This document shows, piece by piece, positions 1-9,219 of a stretch of 35,402 nucleotides of DNA. A program made the translations under genes and the position numbers. The stretch comes from Cyclobacteriaceae bacterium SS2 (lineage in GTDB: Bacteria; Bacteroidota; Bacteroidia; Cytophagales; Cyclobacteriaceae). Location of the stretch: assembly GCA_019192515.1 (NCBI GenBank), contig JAHCMM010000090.1, positions 1-35,402 of the forward strand, read 5' to 3'. How positions within the stretch are numbered: position 1 is the stretch's first letter; each line of letters opens with the position of its first letter. The notes under the pieces are model-generated. The model was not told where the DNA came from. It ran no database searches and saw only the letters and a program-made list of their open reading frames with translations.

Positions 1-1355
1 ATTTCGGATTTTACGCGGTGCTGAAACAGCTCCCAGTCCCCGCCACGAAACCGATAGATCGACTGCTTCACATCCCCCACGATCATACTAAACTCCCCTT
101 CATCGGTAGAGTTTTTCACAAGAGGTTTAAAATTGTTCCACTGGAATACGCTGGTATCCTGAAACTCGTCGATCGGGTAATGGCTGAAAATGGAGCCGAT
201 CTTCTCGTAGATGTAGGGCGTCTCACTATCGTGAATGATCTGCCGCAGAAAGTCAGGCAGGTCTGCAATGAGCATCACGTCCTGCTCTTCCCGGTATTTA
301 GTAAGGTATCGGTTGATCTCCGCCAGGATACCGAAGGTGTAGAGATAGCGCTGCACCTCCAGCACAGACACGTACTCCACCAGGTTTTTATCGATAAATG
401 AAATCAGCTCCTGGTACCTGCGAAGGATCAGCTCGTCCAACGCCTGGTGGAGGACTGCATTGCCCATATTGGCTTTCGTCAGCCACTTGCCTTTGTCCTC
501 AGCGGCCTCCCGGCGCGGACCGGATATTTCGTATTGCCTTTTTGGGTCGTCATTTTGGGTGACCTTGTAGAACAATCCCAGCGGGCCGCTCATCCCCCTG
601 CTAAAGTCCTTGGGATCGATCTGGTTTTTAGACAGGTACTGATCCACTTCTTTATGAATGCCTTTTACATGGTTCTCAAACTTGTATCTGCGCTGGTTGA
701 GTTCTTTCCTGAAGTTCTCGAAGAATTCCGGCTGGGCACTCAGCTGGAGTTCTGACGAAGCATGCTGTTTGAAATCATCTCGCAGGATCTCTCTGGCCAG
801 GGAGGCGATGTCGCGCCGGAAGTCCCAGCTCTGTCCCTCCTCTACTTTTTGTTCGGCAAACTGCGACAGCCAGGCTCTGAGCTGCTTGTGTTCCTCCTCC
901 CCGATCTCGAGCAGCATCTGGTCGATAACCTGCTGCATGACCTTGTCGAGGTCGAGGTCGATGGTGAAGGTACCCTGCAGCCCCATCTCGCGGGCAAAAG
1001 ACCGGATCACCTGGTGGAAGAAGCTGTCTATGGTGACGACGGAGAACCGGCCATAGTTGTGTAGAATATCCGTAAGAGTGGAAGCAGCCTTTTGCTGTAA
1101 TGCCTCTGCACTGACACCCAGTGCTTCGAGCAGCTCCCCGGTCATGGGGTTGGTGTTGCCAGCGGCGATATCTTTCAGGTAGTCGATGATGCGGCGCTTC
1201 ATCTCTTCCGAGGCCTTGTTGGTGAAGGTGACTCCCAGGATCTTGCGGAACGCACCGGGCCGGGTAAGGGCCAGCTTCAGGTATTCCCGCGAGAGAGTAA
1301 AGGTCTTGCCTGAGCCAGCAGAAGATCGGTAGATGTGAAAGGGTGCTTCGGGCAT
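1..1355 (-). CDS. UvrD/AddA-like ATP-dependent helicase/exonuclease, N-terminal part (truncated by window edge)
   Basis: Reverse-complement translation from the ATG at 1355 gives MPEAPFHIYRSSAGSGKTFTLSREYLKLALTRPGAFRKILGVTFTNKASEEMKRRI..., with Walker A SAGSGKT and TFTNKA motifs, and ...IFSHYPIDEFQDTS (Walker B) near 180. Open to the window edge; not listed in the ORF track. Confidence 0.9.
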   Translation of the reverse strand, partial: MPEAPFHIYRSSAGSGKTFTLSREYLKLALTRPGAFRKILGVTFTNKASEEMKRRIIDYLKDIAAGNTNPMTGELLEALGVSAEALQQKAASTLTDILHNYGRFSVVTIDSFFHQVIRSFAREMGLQGTFTIDLDLDKVMQQVIDQMLLEIGEEEHKQLRAWLSQFAEQKVEEGQSWDFRRDIASLAREILRDDFKQHASSELQLSAQPEFFENFRKELNQRRYKFENHVKGIHKEVDQYLSKNQIDPKDFSRGMSGPLGLFYKVTQNDDPKRQYEISGPRREAAEDKGKWLTKANMGNAVLHQALDELILRRYQELISFIDKNLVEYVSVLEVQRYLYTFGILAEINRYLTKYREEQDVMLIADLPDFLRQIIHDSETPYIYEKIGSIFSHYPIDEFQDTSVFQWNNFKPLVKNSTDEGEFSMIVGDVKQSIYRFRGGDWELFQHRVKSE

Positions 1356-1510
1356 GGGCTAAAATTAGTCAATGCGGCTGGGCTTGCGAGGGGATGTGGA
1401 TAAATTGGGGATAGGGTTGGCCAGACTACAAAAATTTATGAGTAGCCAAATATGATATTTAGATTAATTGTATTCAATTAATCAATTCGATAAAGTGGAT
1501 TACTTGAAAA

Positions 1511-1527
1511 CTTTTGTAGTCTGCGGG
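1511..1527 (+). repeat. Left copy of 17-nt direct repeat CTTTTGTAGTCTGCGGG flanking the TA module
   Basis: Exact match to 2333..2349; an inverted 12-nt portion (CAGACTACAAAA) is also at 1422..1433. Confidence 0.85.
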
Positions 1528-1608
1528 GTGGATTAGACAAACTAAGGAAAGCTGTATATATAAACTCATTTAATGATAATACGTATCTTTACTAAAAGCA
1601 CGTGCACC

Positions 1609-1866
1609 ATGAAAACCAAGTTGACACTGACAGTCAATAAATCCATCATAGAAAAGGCCAAGAAAGTGGCGAAGGAGAGAAGCGTATCGGTCTCCAGGCT
1701 ATTTGAAGAGGTATTTGAAGATGATTCCCCACAACCGCTAAGAAACGAAAGACAAAAAGCTGCATCGGAGCTGCTTAAGACTCTCGGTAATCAGGCAAAA
1801 ACACAAACTGCTGAGAAAAGTGATAAGGAACTGATCAAAAATTATGTCAACAAAAAGTATTCCTAA
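1609..1866 (+). CDS. Small antitoxin-like protein, ribbon-helix-helix / DUF6364-like
   Basis: ORF 1573..1866; the internal ATG at 1609 (MKTKLTLTVNKSIIEKAKKVAKERSVSVSRLFEEVFED) matches the short RHH antitoxin pattern. A TATCTTTA element (Bacteroidetes -7-like) at about 1584 lies upstream of 1609. It overlaps the downstream PIN gene by 23 nt. Confidence 0.75.
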   Translation: MKTKLTLTVNKSIIEKAKKVAKERSVSVSRLFEEVFEDDSPQPLRNERQKAASELLKTLGNQAKTQTAEKSDKELIKNYVNKKYS

Positions 1867-2278
1867 CGTATTTATAGACACTGATGTAGCCTTTGACATT
1901 GTTTCTAAGAGAGAACCTCATTATTCAATATCCAGCGAGTTAGTTTCTTTGGTATCTGCCGGCAAAATCATTCCATATATTTCTGAAAGTTCAATTTCAA
2001 AATTAATCTATCTGTCAGAAGCAAGTAAACTCTCCCAATTTGAGAAAATCATTTTTCAATTCATTGACATTTGTGAGGTTATTTCAGCAGGTAAAAAGAT
2101 GGTTCTGGATGCTCTTCATTCAAAATTTAGAGATAAAGAAGACGCCATTCAATATTATACAGCGCTAACAAATAACCTGGATTATTTCGTTACCAGAAAC
2201 ATTAAAGATTATAAACCTTTTTCATCCAGTATACGGATTTACTCACCTCAGGAATACTTGGATTTTATTGAAAAATAA
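1844..2278 (+). CDS. PIN-domain toxin (VapC-like ribonuclease)
   Basis: 144 aa; N-terminal VFIDTDVAFDIVSKREPHY, central DKEDAIQYYTA, C-terminal DYFVTRNIKDY: acidic residues arranged as in PIN domains; overlaps the antitoxin gene. Confidence 0.8.
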   Translation: MSTKSIPNVFIDTDVAFDIVSKREPHYSISSELVSLVSAGKIIPYISESSISKLIYLSEASKLSQFEKIIFQFIDICEVISAGKKMVLDALHSKFRDKEDAIQYYTALTNNLDYFVTRNIKDYKPFSSSIRIYSPQEYLDFIEK

Positions 2279-2332
2279 GGTCTTCATTAAGATTTTTAAT
2301 ATAATCAATGAAGATTCGGACACTCCAAAAAG

Positions 2333-2349
2333 CTTTTGTAGTCTGCGGG
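2333..2349 (+). repeat. Right copy of 17-nt direct repeat CTTTTGTAGTCTGCGGG flanking the TA module
   Basis: Exact match to 1511..1527. Confidence 0.85.
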
Positions 2350-2364
2350 TAGGGTGCTGGTTGG

Positions 2365-3657
2365 CTATACCACCTCGGTCAACACCTCTACAATCCGATC
2401 CATGTCGGCCAGCGTGTTGTAGATATGAGGCGAAAAGCGCAATCCCCCAGTAGGTGCACAGGCAATCTGATAATCACTGTAGAGCTTATTGTAAATGGCT
2501 GCCGAATCAGTATCCGGGATCCTGATGATGGTGACTCCGGCGCTCAATGCTTCGTCTACAGGAGTCACGAACTGTACCTGAGGGATACCCGCCTTTAGCT
2601 GCTGCTTTAGGTACGTATTGATCTGAGTGCTCCGTTCATTGATCTGTTTTTTGCCAATGGCCATATGAAAATCCAGGATGTTGCTAATAGCCGATGCTGT
2701 AGTATCATTTCGCTGACCCAGGACACAAAATTTTGCATCCACAGAAGTGCTATCAGGTTTCCATCCGGCACCCACCACGCTGGGCCAGACCTGGTCCTTC
2801 ACATCACCTCGCATGTAAACCACGCCATTTTCCAATGGGCCCATCAACCACTTGTGCATGCTGCCCGTATAGAAGTCGCAGCCAATAGATTGCAAATCGA
2901 TATCTATCACCCCAAATGACTGGGCACCGTCTACCATGCTGAGTATTCCCTTTTCTTTTGCCAGCATACACAGCTCCTTCGCCGGAAGTGCAAGACCGGA
3001 TACATTGGAGATATGTGAGAAAGAAAGCAGCCGTGTCTTGGAAGTGATCGCATCTGCAAAAGGTTGGATCAGCTCCGCTATAGAAGCAGGAGTGGTAGGA
3101 AGTGCAACCCACTTCACTTTAAATCCGAATCTTTTGGCCTGCTCCTCCCAGGCAATACCATTGGTGGGATGATTTTGCTCCCACAGTACTACCTCATCAC
3201 CCTTTTTCAGATCCAGCCCGTGCACTATGATGTTGTTGCTCTCTGAAGTGTTGCGGGTAATACCCACTTCGGATTCTGAAACATGTAGGAAATCGGCCAG
3301 CTTTTGCAGAGCCAGGCTTCGCTCCTCCGAAAACGCAGCACGATATTGAAAAGAAAGGTCTTTTTCCAGCCCGGCAAAAGAAGCATTGACCTGTTCATTG
3401 ACGAAATGGGGACTCGGACAGAGGTTAGCCGCATTTACCATCATCGTATGTCCGCTCACCGGGAACTGCTTTTTGACCATCTCCCAGTAGGCCTCCTCAG
3501 CAGGTGACTTTTCCGCCAGGTGCCGACACAAGTCAGGAAATGATTTATTTTCCTCGGCAGAGGCCCAGGCGGGAAATACCATAGCAGCAGCAGAGCCTGC
3601 AAAGGTTTGTTTAAGGAATAACCTTCTGCGCATAGCGGAGATCGAAGCATCTTTCAT
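2365..3657 (-). CDS. Class-V aminotransferase (isopenicillin-N epimerase / cysteine desulfurase-like) with Tat-type signal
   Basis: 430 aa; MRRRLFLKQTFAGSAAAMVFPAWASA signal; TRNTSESNN, DGAQSFG and GSMHKW (PLP lysine) motifs of fold-type I class V. Confidence 0.85.
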   Translation of the reverse strand: MKDASISAMRRRLFLKQTFAGSAAAMVFPAWASAEENKSFPDLCRHLAEKSPAEEAYWEMVKKQFPVSGHTMMVNAANLCPSPHFVNEQVNASFAGLEKDLSFQYRAAFSEERSLALQKLADFLHVSESEVGITRNTSESNNIIVHGLDLKKGDEVVLWEQNHPTNGIAWEEQAKRFGFKVKWVALPTTPASIAELIQPFADAITSKTRLLSFSHISNVSGLALPAKELCMLAKEKGILSMVDGAQSFGVIDIDLQSIGCDFYTGSMHKWLMGPLENGVVYMRGDVKDQVWPSVVGAGWKPDSTSVDAKFCVLGQRNDTTASAISNILDFHMAIGKKQINERSTQINTYLKQQLKAGIPQVQFVTPVDEALSAGVTIIRIPDTDSAAIYNKLYSDYQIACAPTGGLRFSPHIYNTLADMDRIVEVLTEVV

Positions 3658-3827
3658 AGAATAATAAGTAAGTGTTGTGAGAATTTACCGCGGGGTGAGG
3701 AGATGAAGTTAAGAAAAAATCTCAATAAAACTAACTGTAATAGGTCTAAGGATGTATTAATCTCTCTCACATTTGCAAATACTTCATATTATAAATAAGT
3801 TACCTGTAACTCCATTAACCACGCCCT

Positions 3828-5039
3828 ATGCTTGTTAAAACATATACCCTATTCTCACTGATTTTACTTTTATCTCTTAAATGCCTGAGTCAGACCAACT
3901 ACCAACCCGGCTTTTACATCACTTTAGAAAATGATACGATTCATGGATTGATCAATGACAGAAGTGGTATAGGAAATTTCAGCAACTGTCAATTCAAATC
4001 CGACAAGCCATCAAAACCTGTAAAGTATTTACCTGAAGACATCCAATCATATCAGTTCCTTGATGGCAGGTATTACCTATCCAAAAATATCTATGTTGAT
4101 AGTGTAAAAAGGCATGTGTTTGTAGAGTTTCTAGTAGATGGGATTTCGGACCTTTTTTTGTATCGGGATAATGAGCACTATTTCTATGTCATTGAAAATG
4201 CCGATGGTGAAACCATCGAACTTCAGAAAGAAGAGGCATCCGATTGGAGTGATCCTTCTCAGCATGATCCATATTTCCATGTCCGGAAACTCAAGGTAGC
4301 TTTTGCAGATTGTATGGAAATACAACCTCAAGTAGAGCAAGCTGACTTTTCTAATAAGTCATTGATTAAACTCACCAGAAATTACCATAACTATGTCTGC
4401 GATGAATATGAATGTATTGTTTATGAGAAGAGAATTGGTCCTCCACAGATTTACATCGCACCAGTAATTGGTATTAGCAAGTCCAGTCTGAGCTTTGATA
4501 AAGAATTCTATTCAAATTTCACTTATGAGGATAATCAGAATTTCAATTGCGGAATCCAGGTAGATTTTGTACTTGCTTTCATTAATGACCGAATGTCAGT
4601 ACAGGCACTTTTACTTTATGGAAAGAATGATTACAAAGGCACCTATAACAACTACTACGAGCTGGATGTGATGAATCACAGACTTCAAGGTGAATTACTC
4701 TTTAAGTACACCTTTCCTTTTGGTATGCTACGACCTTCACTGGGTTTTGGAATGCATAACGATTTTATCCGCAATGCAAGCTTTTTTGCGGTTGTAGATA
4801 ATAATCCCGGGAACCCTCCTAACGAGACCTACATAGACACCATCTTTATGAGATATAATTTATTTGGCGGAGTCTTACAAGCAGGTATGAACTTCAGGAT
4901 ATTTGGTAACCGGGAGTTTTTTACCAATTTCAGATATACTTACAGTGATGGCATTACCAATGGCCCTTCTGAAGCTGTCACCACCAGGATAAACGCTTAT
5001 AATTTCAATTTCGGCTTTTACCTGAGTAAGGTAAGATAG
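3828..5039 (+). CDS. Secreted / outer-membrane beta-barrel-like protein of unknown function
   Basis: 403 aa; signal peptide MLVKTYTLFSLILLLSLKCLSQ; alternating aromatic beta-strand-like C-terminus ending in FGFYLSKVR. Confidence 0.65.
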   Translation: MLVKTYTLFSLILLLSLKCLSQTNYQPGFYITLENDTIHGLINDRSGIGNFSNCQFKSDKPSKPVKYLPEDIQSYQFLDGRYYLSKNIYVDSVKRHVFVEFLVDGISDLFLYRDNEHYFYVIENADGETIELQKEEASDWSDPSQHDPYFHVRKLKVAFADCMEIQPQVEQADFSNKSLIKLTRNYHNYVCDEYECIVYEKRIGPPQIYIAPVIGISKSSLSFDKEFYSNFTYEDNQNFNCGIQVDFVLAFINDRMSVQALLLYGKNDYKGTYNNYYELDVMNHRLQGELLFKYTFPFGMLRPSLGFGMHNDFIRNASFFAVVDNNPGNPPNETYIDTIFMRYNLFGGVLQAGMNFRIFGNREFFTNFRYTYSDGITNGPSEAVTTRINAYNFNFGFYLSKVR

Positions 5040-5174
5040 ATCTTACTCATCCTCTACCTTCATTGACTAAAATCATATTTCCTTCAAATACAGGTCATAT
5101 TCAAAGGGCTTACCACGCCATACCTTGTTTTCGTTAATAAAAGTGAGGCTATACAGTTTACAAATGATAATGCT

Positions 5175-5990
5175 ATGAAGGACCAAAAGACCATTCTCTT
5201 TCCGACCGATTTTTCTCCCCGGGCCAGTAAAGCCCTGGATCAGGCAATCGATTTTGCAAAAAAGTTTAACTACAAGATGCTGGTATATCATGTATATCAC
5301 CGGCCCATCAACACGGAAGGCACAAGCACAACCTTATTACGCCAGATAGAAGGCAAAGCCGAAAAAAACCTCCATGACCTGGAAAAAAAGCATCCAACAC
5401 TAAAGGACATTACATTCAAATGCCGGAAAGAATTGGGAATCTCAGTTGAAAATATTGTAAAAACCGCCACTAAAGAAAATGTGGATTTGATCATCATGGC
5501 TACCAAAGGAGCCAAGGGGTTTGGAGAGCTTTGGGGAACAAAGACCGCCAAAATCATCAAAAGCGTGAACATACCAGTTTTGGTGATCCCTGACAACTCC
5601 AGCATCAGCGGCATAAAAAAAGCAGGTCTTGCCTGCGACTACAGCATGAAAACTGACTATGCCCAGCTTTCCTTTTTGATCGAGGTAGCTAAAAAACTAA
5701 AGCTGGACATCGATGTGATCACCCTCAACAGGGATGAGAAGATGATGACTCCAGGCGAACTGAAAAACAGGGAACTCATGCGCGGGCAATTCAAGAAAAA
5801 GGGGACCTCTTTTAGTTTTACTTTCAACAACAACATTGAAGAAGGTATTATTCAATATTGTACCCAGAATGACATCGGACTGATTGCTGTGCTACCTAAG
5901 AGCTATAGCTACATCAGATCCATCTTTCATGAAAGTCTGACTGAAAAGATGATCTTTCACAGTCCTTTACCACTTTTAGTACTTAAATAA
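5175..5990 (+). CDS. Universal stress protein (UspA), tandem domain
   Basis: 271 aa; ILFPTDFSPRASKALDQAIDFAKKF and VDLIIMATKGAKGFGELWGTKTAKIIKSVNIPVLVIP. Confidence 0.9.
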   Translation: MKDQKTILFPTDFSPRASKALDQAIDFAKKFNYKMLVYHVYHRPINTEGTSTTLLRQIEGKAEKNLHDLEKKHPTLKDITFKCRKELGISVENIVKTATKENVDLIIMATKGAKGFGELWGTKTAKIIKSVNIPVLVIPDNSSISGIKKAGLACDYSMKTDYAQLSFLIEVAKKLKLDIDVITLNRDEKMMTPGELKNRELMRGQFKKKGTSFSFTFNNNIEEGIIQYCTQNDIGLIAVLPKSYSYIRSIFHESLTEKMIFHSPLPLLVLK

Positions 5991-6118
5991 TCAGTGGTCA
6001 TGAAAGCTAAAAACCATTATTATCATATTTTTACTGAAAAGGTTATACCTGTAATAGGTAGGATTAGAAATCTGTCCTCTTACAGGAAGTCCAAGCTTGA
6101 AATATTCAAACACTAATT

Positions 6119-7042
6119 ATGGAGCCTCGTCATAAATCGTTCAAAATTGCATTGGTAGCATTGGATCTCACAGAAATGGATGAGTATATCATTCAGTATA
6201 CTGCCATGATTTCCAAACTGATACCCCTCGAACGAATCTTATTTGTACACGTGGCAAAGAACCTTGAGCTTCCGCCGGATTTACTTGAAAAATTCCCTGA
6301 TCTTATGGCCCCTTTGGACGAAAGCATCATGGAGGATATCAAGAGTAAGGTTGAGAAATATTTTAAAAACACTGACATTGAGCTGGACTACATTGTTCGG
6401 GAGGGAAACACCATCAATAAGATTCTGAAAATATCCAGGGTTAAAAATGTTGACCTGATCCTAATGGGTAGGAAGCAAAACCTTAAGGGTTCAGGAATTG
6501 TCTCCAGTCACATTGCCCGTGTCAGCCCATGCTCTTTGCTATTCGTGACGGAAAACTATCAGCCTGCAATCAAAAAAGTGATGGTTCCAATTGATTTTTC
6601 CCGGCATTCCATGATGGCCATAAAGCAGGCAGAAGAAATTGCTGAAAAAGCAGGTGCTGAGATTTGTTTTTCGCACGTATATAATGTTCCGGTAGGATAC
6701 ACCAAGACTGGAAAATCTTTCCAGGAATTTTCTGAAATCATGAAGAAGCATGCGCAAACTGATTGCAAGACATTTCTTCAAAAGAACAAGCTCACACTGG
6801 AAGCTCCCTGTGAATACATCCTCAACGAATCCAACAAACCAGCTGATCTAATCTATGCGTATGGCAAGAAAGTCGATGCTAACCTGATTATCGTTGGATC
6901 CAAAGGCAGGACATCTGCATCTGCATTTCTCATTGGCTCCATGGCAGAAAAGTTGGCATTGAAAGACAGTGATATTCCCATCCTGATCGTGAAAACCAAA
7001 GGTGAGATCATGGGCTTCCTGGAGTCATTGATGAGGGTATAA
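6119..7042 (+). CDS. Universal stress protein (UspA), tandem domain
   Basis: 307 aa; two Usp domains: VDLILMGRKQNLKGSGIVSSHIARVSPCSLLFV and VMVPIDFSRHSMMAIKQAEEIAEKAGAEICFSHVY...NLIIVGSKGRTSASAFLIGSMAEKL. Confidence 0.9.
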   Translation: MEPRHKSFKIALVALDLTEMDEYIIQYTAMISKLIPLERILFVHVAKNLELPPDLLEKFPDLMAPLDESIMEDIKSKVEKYFKNTDIELDYIVREGNTINKILKISRVKNVDLILMGRKQNLKGSGIVSSHIARVSPCSLLFVTENYQPAIKKVMVPIDFSRHSMMAIKQAEEIAEKAGAEICFSHVYNVPVGYTKTGKSFQEFSEIMKKHAQTDCKTFLQKNKLTLEAPCEYILNESNKPADLIYAYGKKVDANLIIVGSKGRTSASAFLIGSMAEKLALKDSDIPILIVKTKGEIMGFLESLMRV

Positions 7043-7138
7043 AACCCACATTTAGTGGTATCAAATTAATATTCAATTTTCTAAACCTTTCTCTTATACA
7101 CCCAGTTGTGCCATCGATACAATTAATCATTATTGATC

Positions 7139-7819
7139 ATGGCTAAGAAAAGTAATATCAAGACAACAGTGAAAAAGGAGCCAGGAAAGGCAGAGATTAT
7201 CCAGGCATACATTGACTATCTACTAAAAAATCACGATGATCCCGAAAGCATGTACCAGTTTGCTGGTATTCTCGGAATTAAAGAATCTGAAATTTATAAG
7301 CATTTTGCCTCGTTCACTGCAATTAAACAAACTGTATTTGAAGGCTTTTTTGAACAAACCGTCAGCATATTAGAAAAGGACAAGCTGTATACTGAGTACG
7401 ATGCTAAAAACAAGCTGTTAAGCTTTTACTATATCTTTTTTGAAATCCTGAAGGAAAACAGAAGCTACGTAATCCTGGTGCTTAAAAATGAATCTGGCAT
7501 GGAGCCTGTGAAGGTGCTCCAAAGATTAAGATCCCATTTCATCACTTATATAGACAACATAGGTGTCGAAACCATCAACTTCAAGAATGAAGATTTGGAT
7601 AAGATCAAACAAAAAGGATTGAAGGAAATGGCCTGGGGCCAGCTATTGGCTACCCTTAAGTACTGGATAAGTGATGATTCTCCGGATTTTGAGAAAACTG
7701 ATCTATTCATTGAGAAAAGTTTAAAAGCCAGCTTTGAACTTATCAATACCCAGCCACTCGAAAGCATCATCGATTTCACAAAGTTTTTATTTAGGGAGAA
7801 ATTATCAAGAAGTAACTGA
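7139..7819 (+). CDS. TetR/AcrR-family transcriptional regulator
   Basis: N-terminal HTH-like region IIQAYIDYLLKNHDDPESMYQFAGILGIKESEIYKHFASFTAIKQTVFEGF; helical C-terminal domain; stop overlaps the next ATG (ATGG/TGATGG junction). Confidence 0.75.
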   Translation: MAKKSNIKTTVKKEPGKAEIIQAYIDYLLKNHDDPESMYQFAGILGIKESEIYKHFASFTAIKQTVFEGFFEQTVSILEKDKLYTEYDAKNKLLSFYYIFFEILKENRSYVILVLKNESGMEPVKVLQRLRSHFITYIDNIGVETINFKNEDLDKIKQKGLKEMAWGQLLATLKYWISDDSPDFEKTDLFIEKSLKASFELINTQPLESIIDFTKFLFREKLSRSN

Positions 7820-9147
7820 TGGAGACCATAGACAATATTCCAACTTCCAAGATAAAGCGAGCTTCCAAGATCTTTTCTACAGGAGCTAAAGTAGGTATCA
7901 ATTATGCTAAATACTATGGGAATAGACTAACAAAGAGCAAGGAGGAGGCCAAAGAAGTGCTTGACCTGGAGAATGCTGACGATATCTACGATGGACTTAA
8001 AAGTCTTAAAGGAAGTGCACTAAAAGTGGCTCAAATGCTGAGCATGGACAAAAACATCATGCCCAGGGCCAATGTAGAAAAGTTCTCATTATCACAATTC
8101 TCAGTACCTCCTTTATCACCCGCATTGGTTGTCAAGACGTTCCGCAAGTATTTTGGTCAGGGACCTGACGAAATATTTGATTCATTTACTCCAAGCTCCG
8201 TCCATGCTGCGAGTATCGGGCAGGTTCATATGGCGGAAAAAGATGGAAAAAAACTAGCAGTGAAGATTCAATACCCGGGAGTGGCTGATAGTATTTCATC
8301 CGACCTGGCTTTGGTCAAGCCCATCGCCATGAAAATGTTTAATATCAAAGGAGAGGGATCTGATCAGTACTTTGAGGAAGTTCGGAATAAGCTCCTGGAA
8401 GAAACAGACTATACCCTGGAAGTTTCCCAGAGCAAGATCATTGCAGAAGCTTGCCATGAGCTTGAGAACATTGCATTTCCAAAGTATTACGAAGATTTGT
8501 CATCCAGCCGGATCATCACGATGGACTGGATGGATGGATTGCATCTCTCAGAATTTGCCAAAGTCAACAAAAATCCAAAATTGGCGGACCAGGTTGGTCA
8601 GGCACTATGGGATTTTTATATGTTTCAGATCCACAAGTTGCGTATGGTCCAGGCCGATCCCCATCCGGGAAATTTCCTGGTAGACCAAAAAGGCACCCTG
8701 CTTGCCCTTGATTTTGGGTGCATCAAACATCTGCCGAAAGATTTTTACAACCCTTATTTTGAATTAGCTTCCCCCGAAGGACTAAATAACCAGCAAAGAT
8801 TCATGGAGTTGCTATATGAGTTGGAAATCCTGAAAAAAGGTGATACCTCTCAAGAGATAGCATTTTTCAGTGAGATGTTTCACTCCATACTTTCCTTGTT
8901 TGTGAAGCCACTCCAGCATGAAACATTTAGCTTCACAGACCACCAATTTTTTGAAGAAATTTCTGCTTTGGGTGAAGATTATGCCCGTAGAACGGAATTA
9001 AGAAAAATGAATGGAAACAGAGGATCCAGACATTTTATCTATATGAACCGAACATTTTTCGGGCTATACAATTTAATGTTTGATCTGGGAGCTAGGGATG
9101 TGGAGATGATGAAATTTGTCAAAACAAACATGGAAGAAATTAATTAA
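7819..9147 (+). CDS. ABC1/AarF/UbiB-family atypical kinase
   Basis: 442 aa; GLKSLKGSALKVAQMLS, SVHAASIGQVHMAEKDGKKLAVKIQYPGV, QADPHPGNFLV and LALDFGCIKHL motifs. Confidence 0.92.
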   Translation: METIDNIPTSKIKRASKIFSTGAKVGINYAKYYGNRLTKSKEEAKEVLDLENADDIYDGLKSLKGSALKVAQMLSMDKNIMPRANVEKFSLSQFSVPPLSPALVVKTFRKYFGQGPDEIFDSFTPSSVHAASIGQVHMAEKDGKKLAVKIQYPGVADSISSDLALVKPIAMKMFNIKGEGSDQYFEEVRNKLLEETDYTLEVSQSKIIAEACHELENIAFPKYYEDLSSSRIITMDWMDGLHLSEFAKVNKNPKLADQVGQALWDFYMFQIHKLRMVQADPHPGNFLVDQKGTLLALDFGCIKHLPKDFYNPYFELASPEGLNNQQRFMELLYELEILKKGDTSQEIAFFSEMFHSILSLFVKPLQHETFSFTDHQFFEEISALGEDYARRTELRKMNGNRGSRHFIYMNRTFFGLYNLMFDLGARDVEMMKFVKTNMEEIN

Positions 9148-9219
9148 ACATCTGCGTTTGCTTAAAATCTCTTCAGAATTCACTTATATCATTGTAGCAT
9201 ATTAAACCAAAATTGAATT

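Noticed and set aside
18-1064. Plus-strand ORFs 18..401, 447..755, 658..1056, 762..1064
   Set aside because: Antisense shadows of the minus-strand helicase frame, which carries clear Walker A/B motifs.
2268-2453. Plus-strand ORF 2268..2453
   Set aside because: Begins at the toxin stop and runs into the 3' end of the aminotransferase on the other strand; low-complexity, no recognisable motif.
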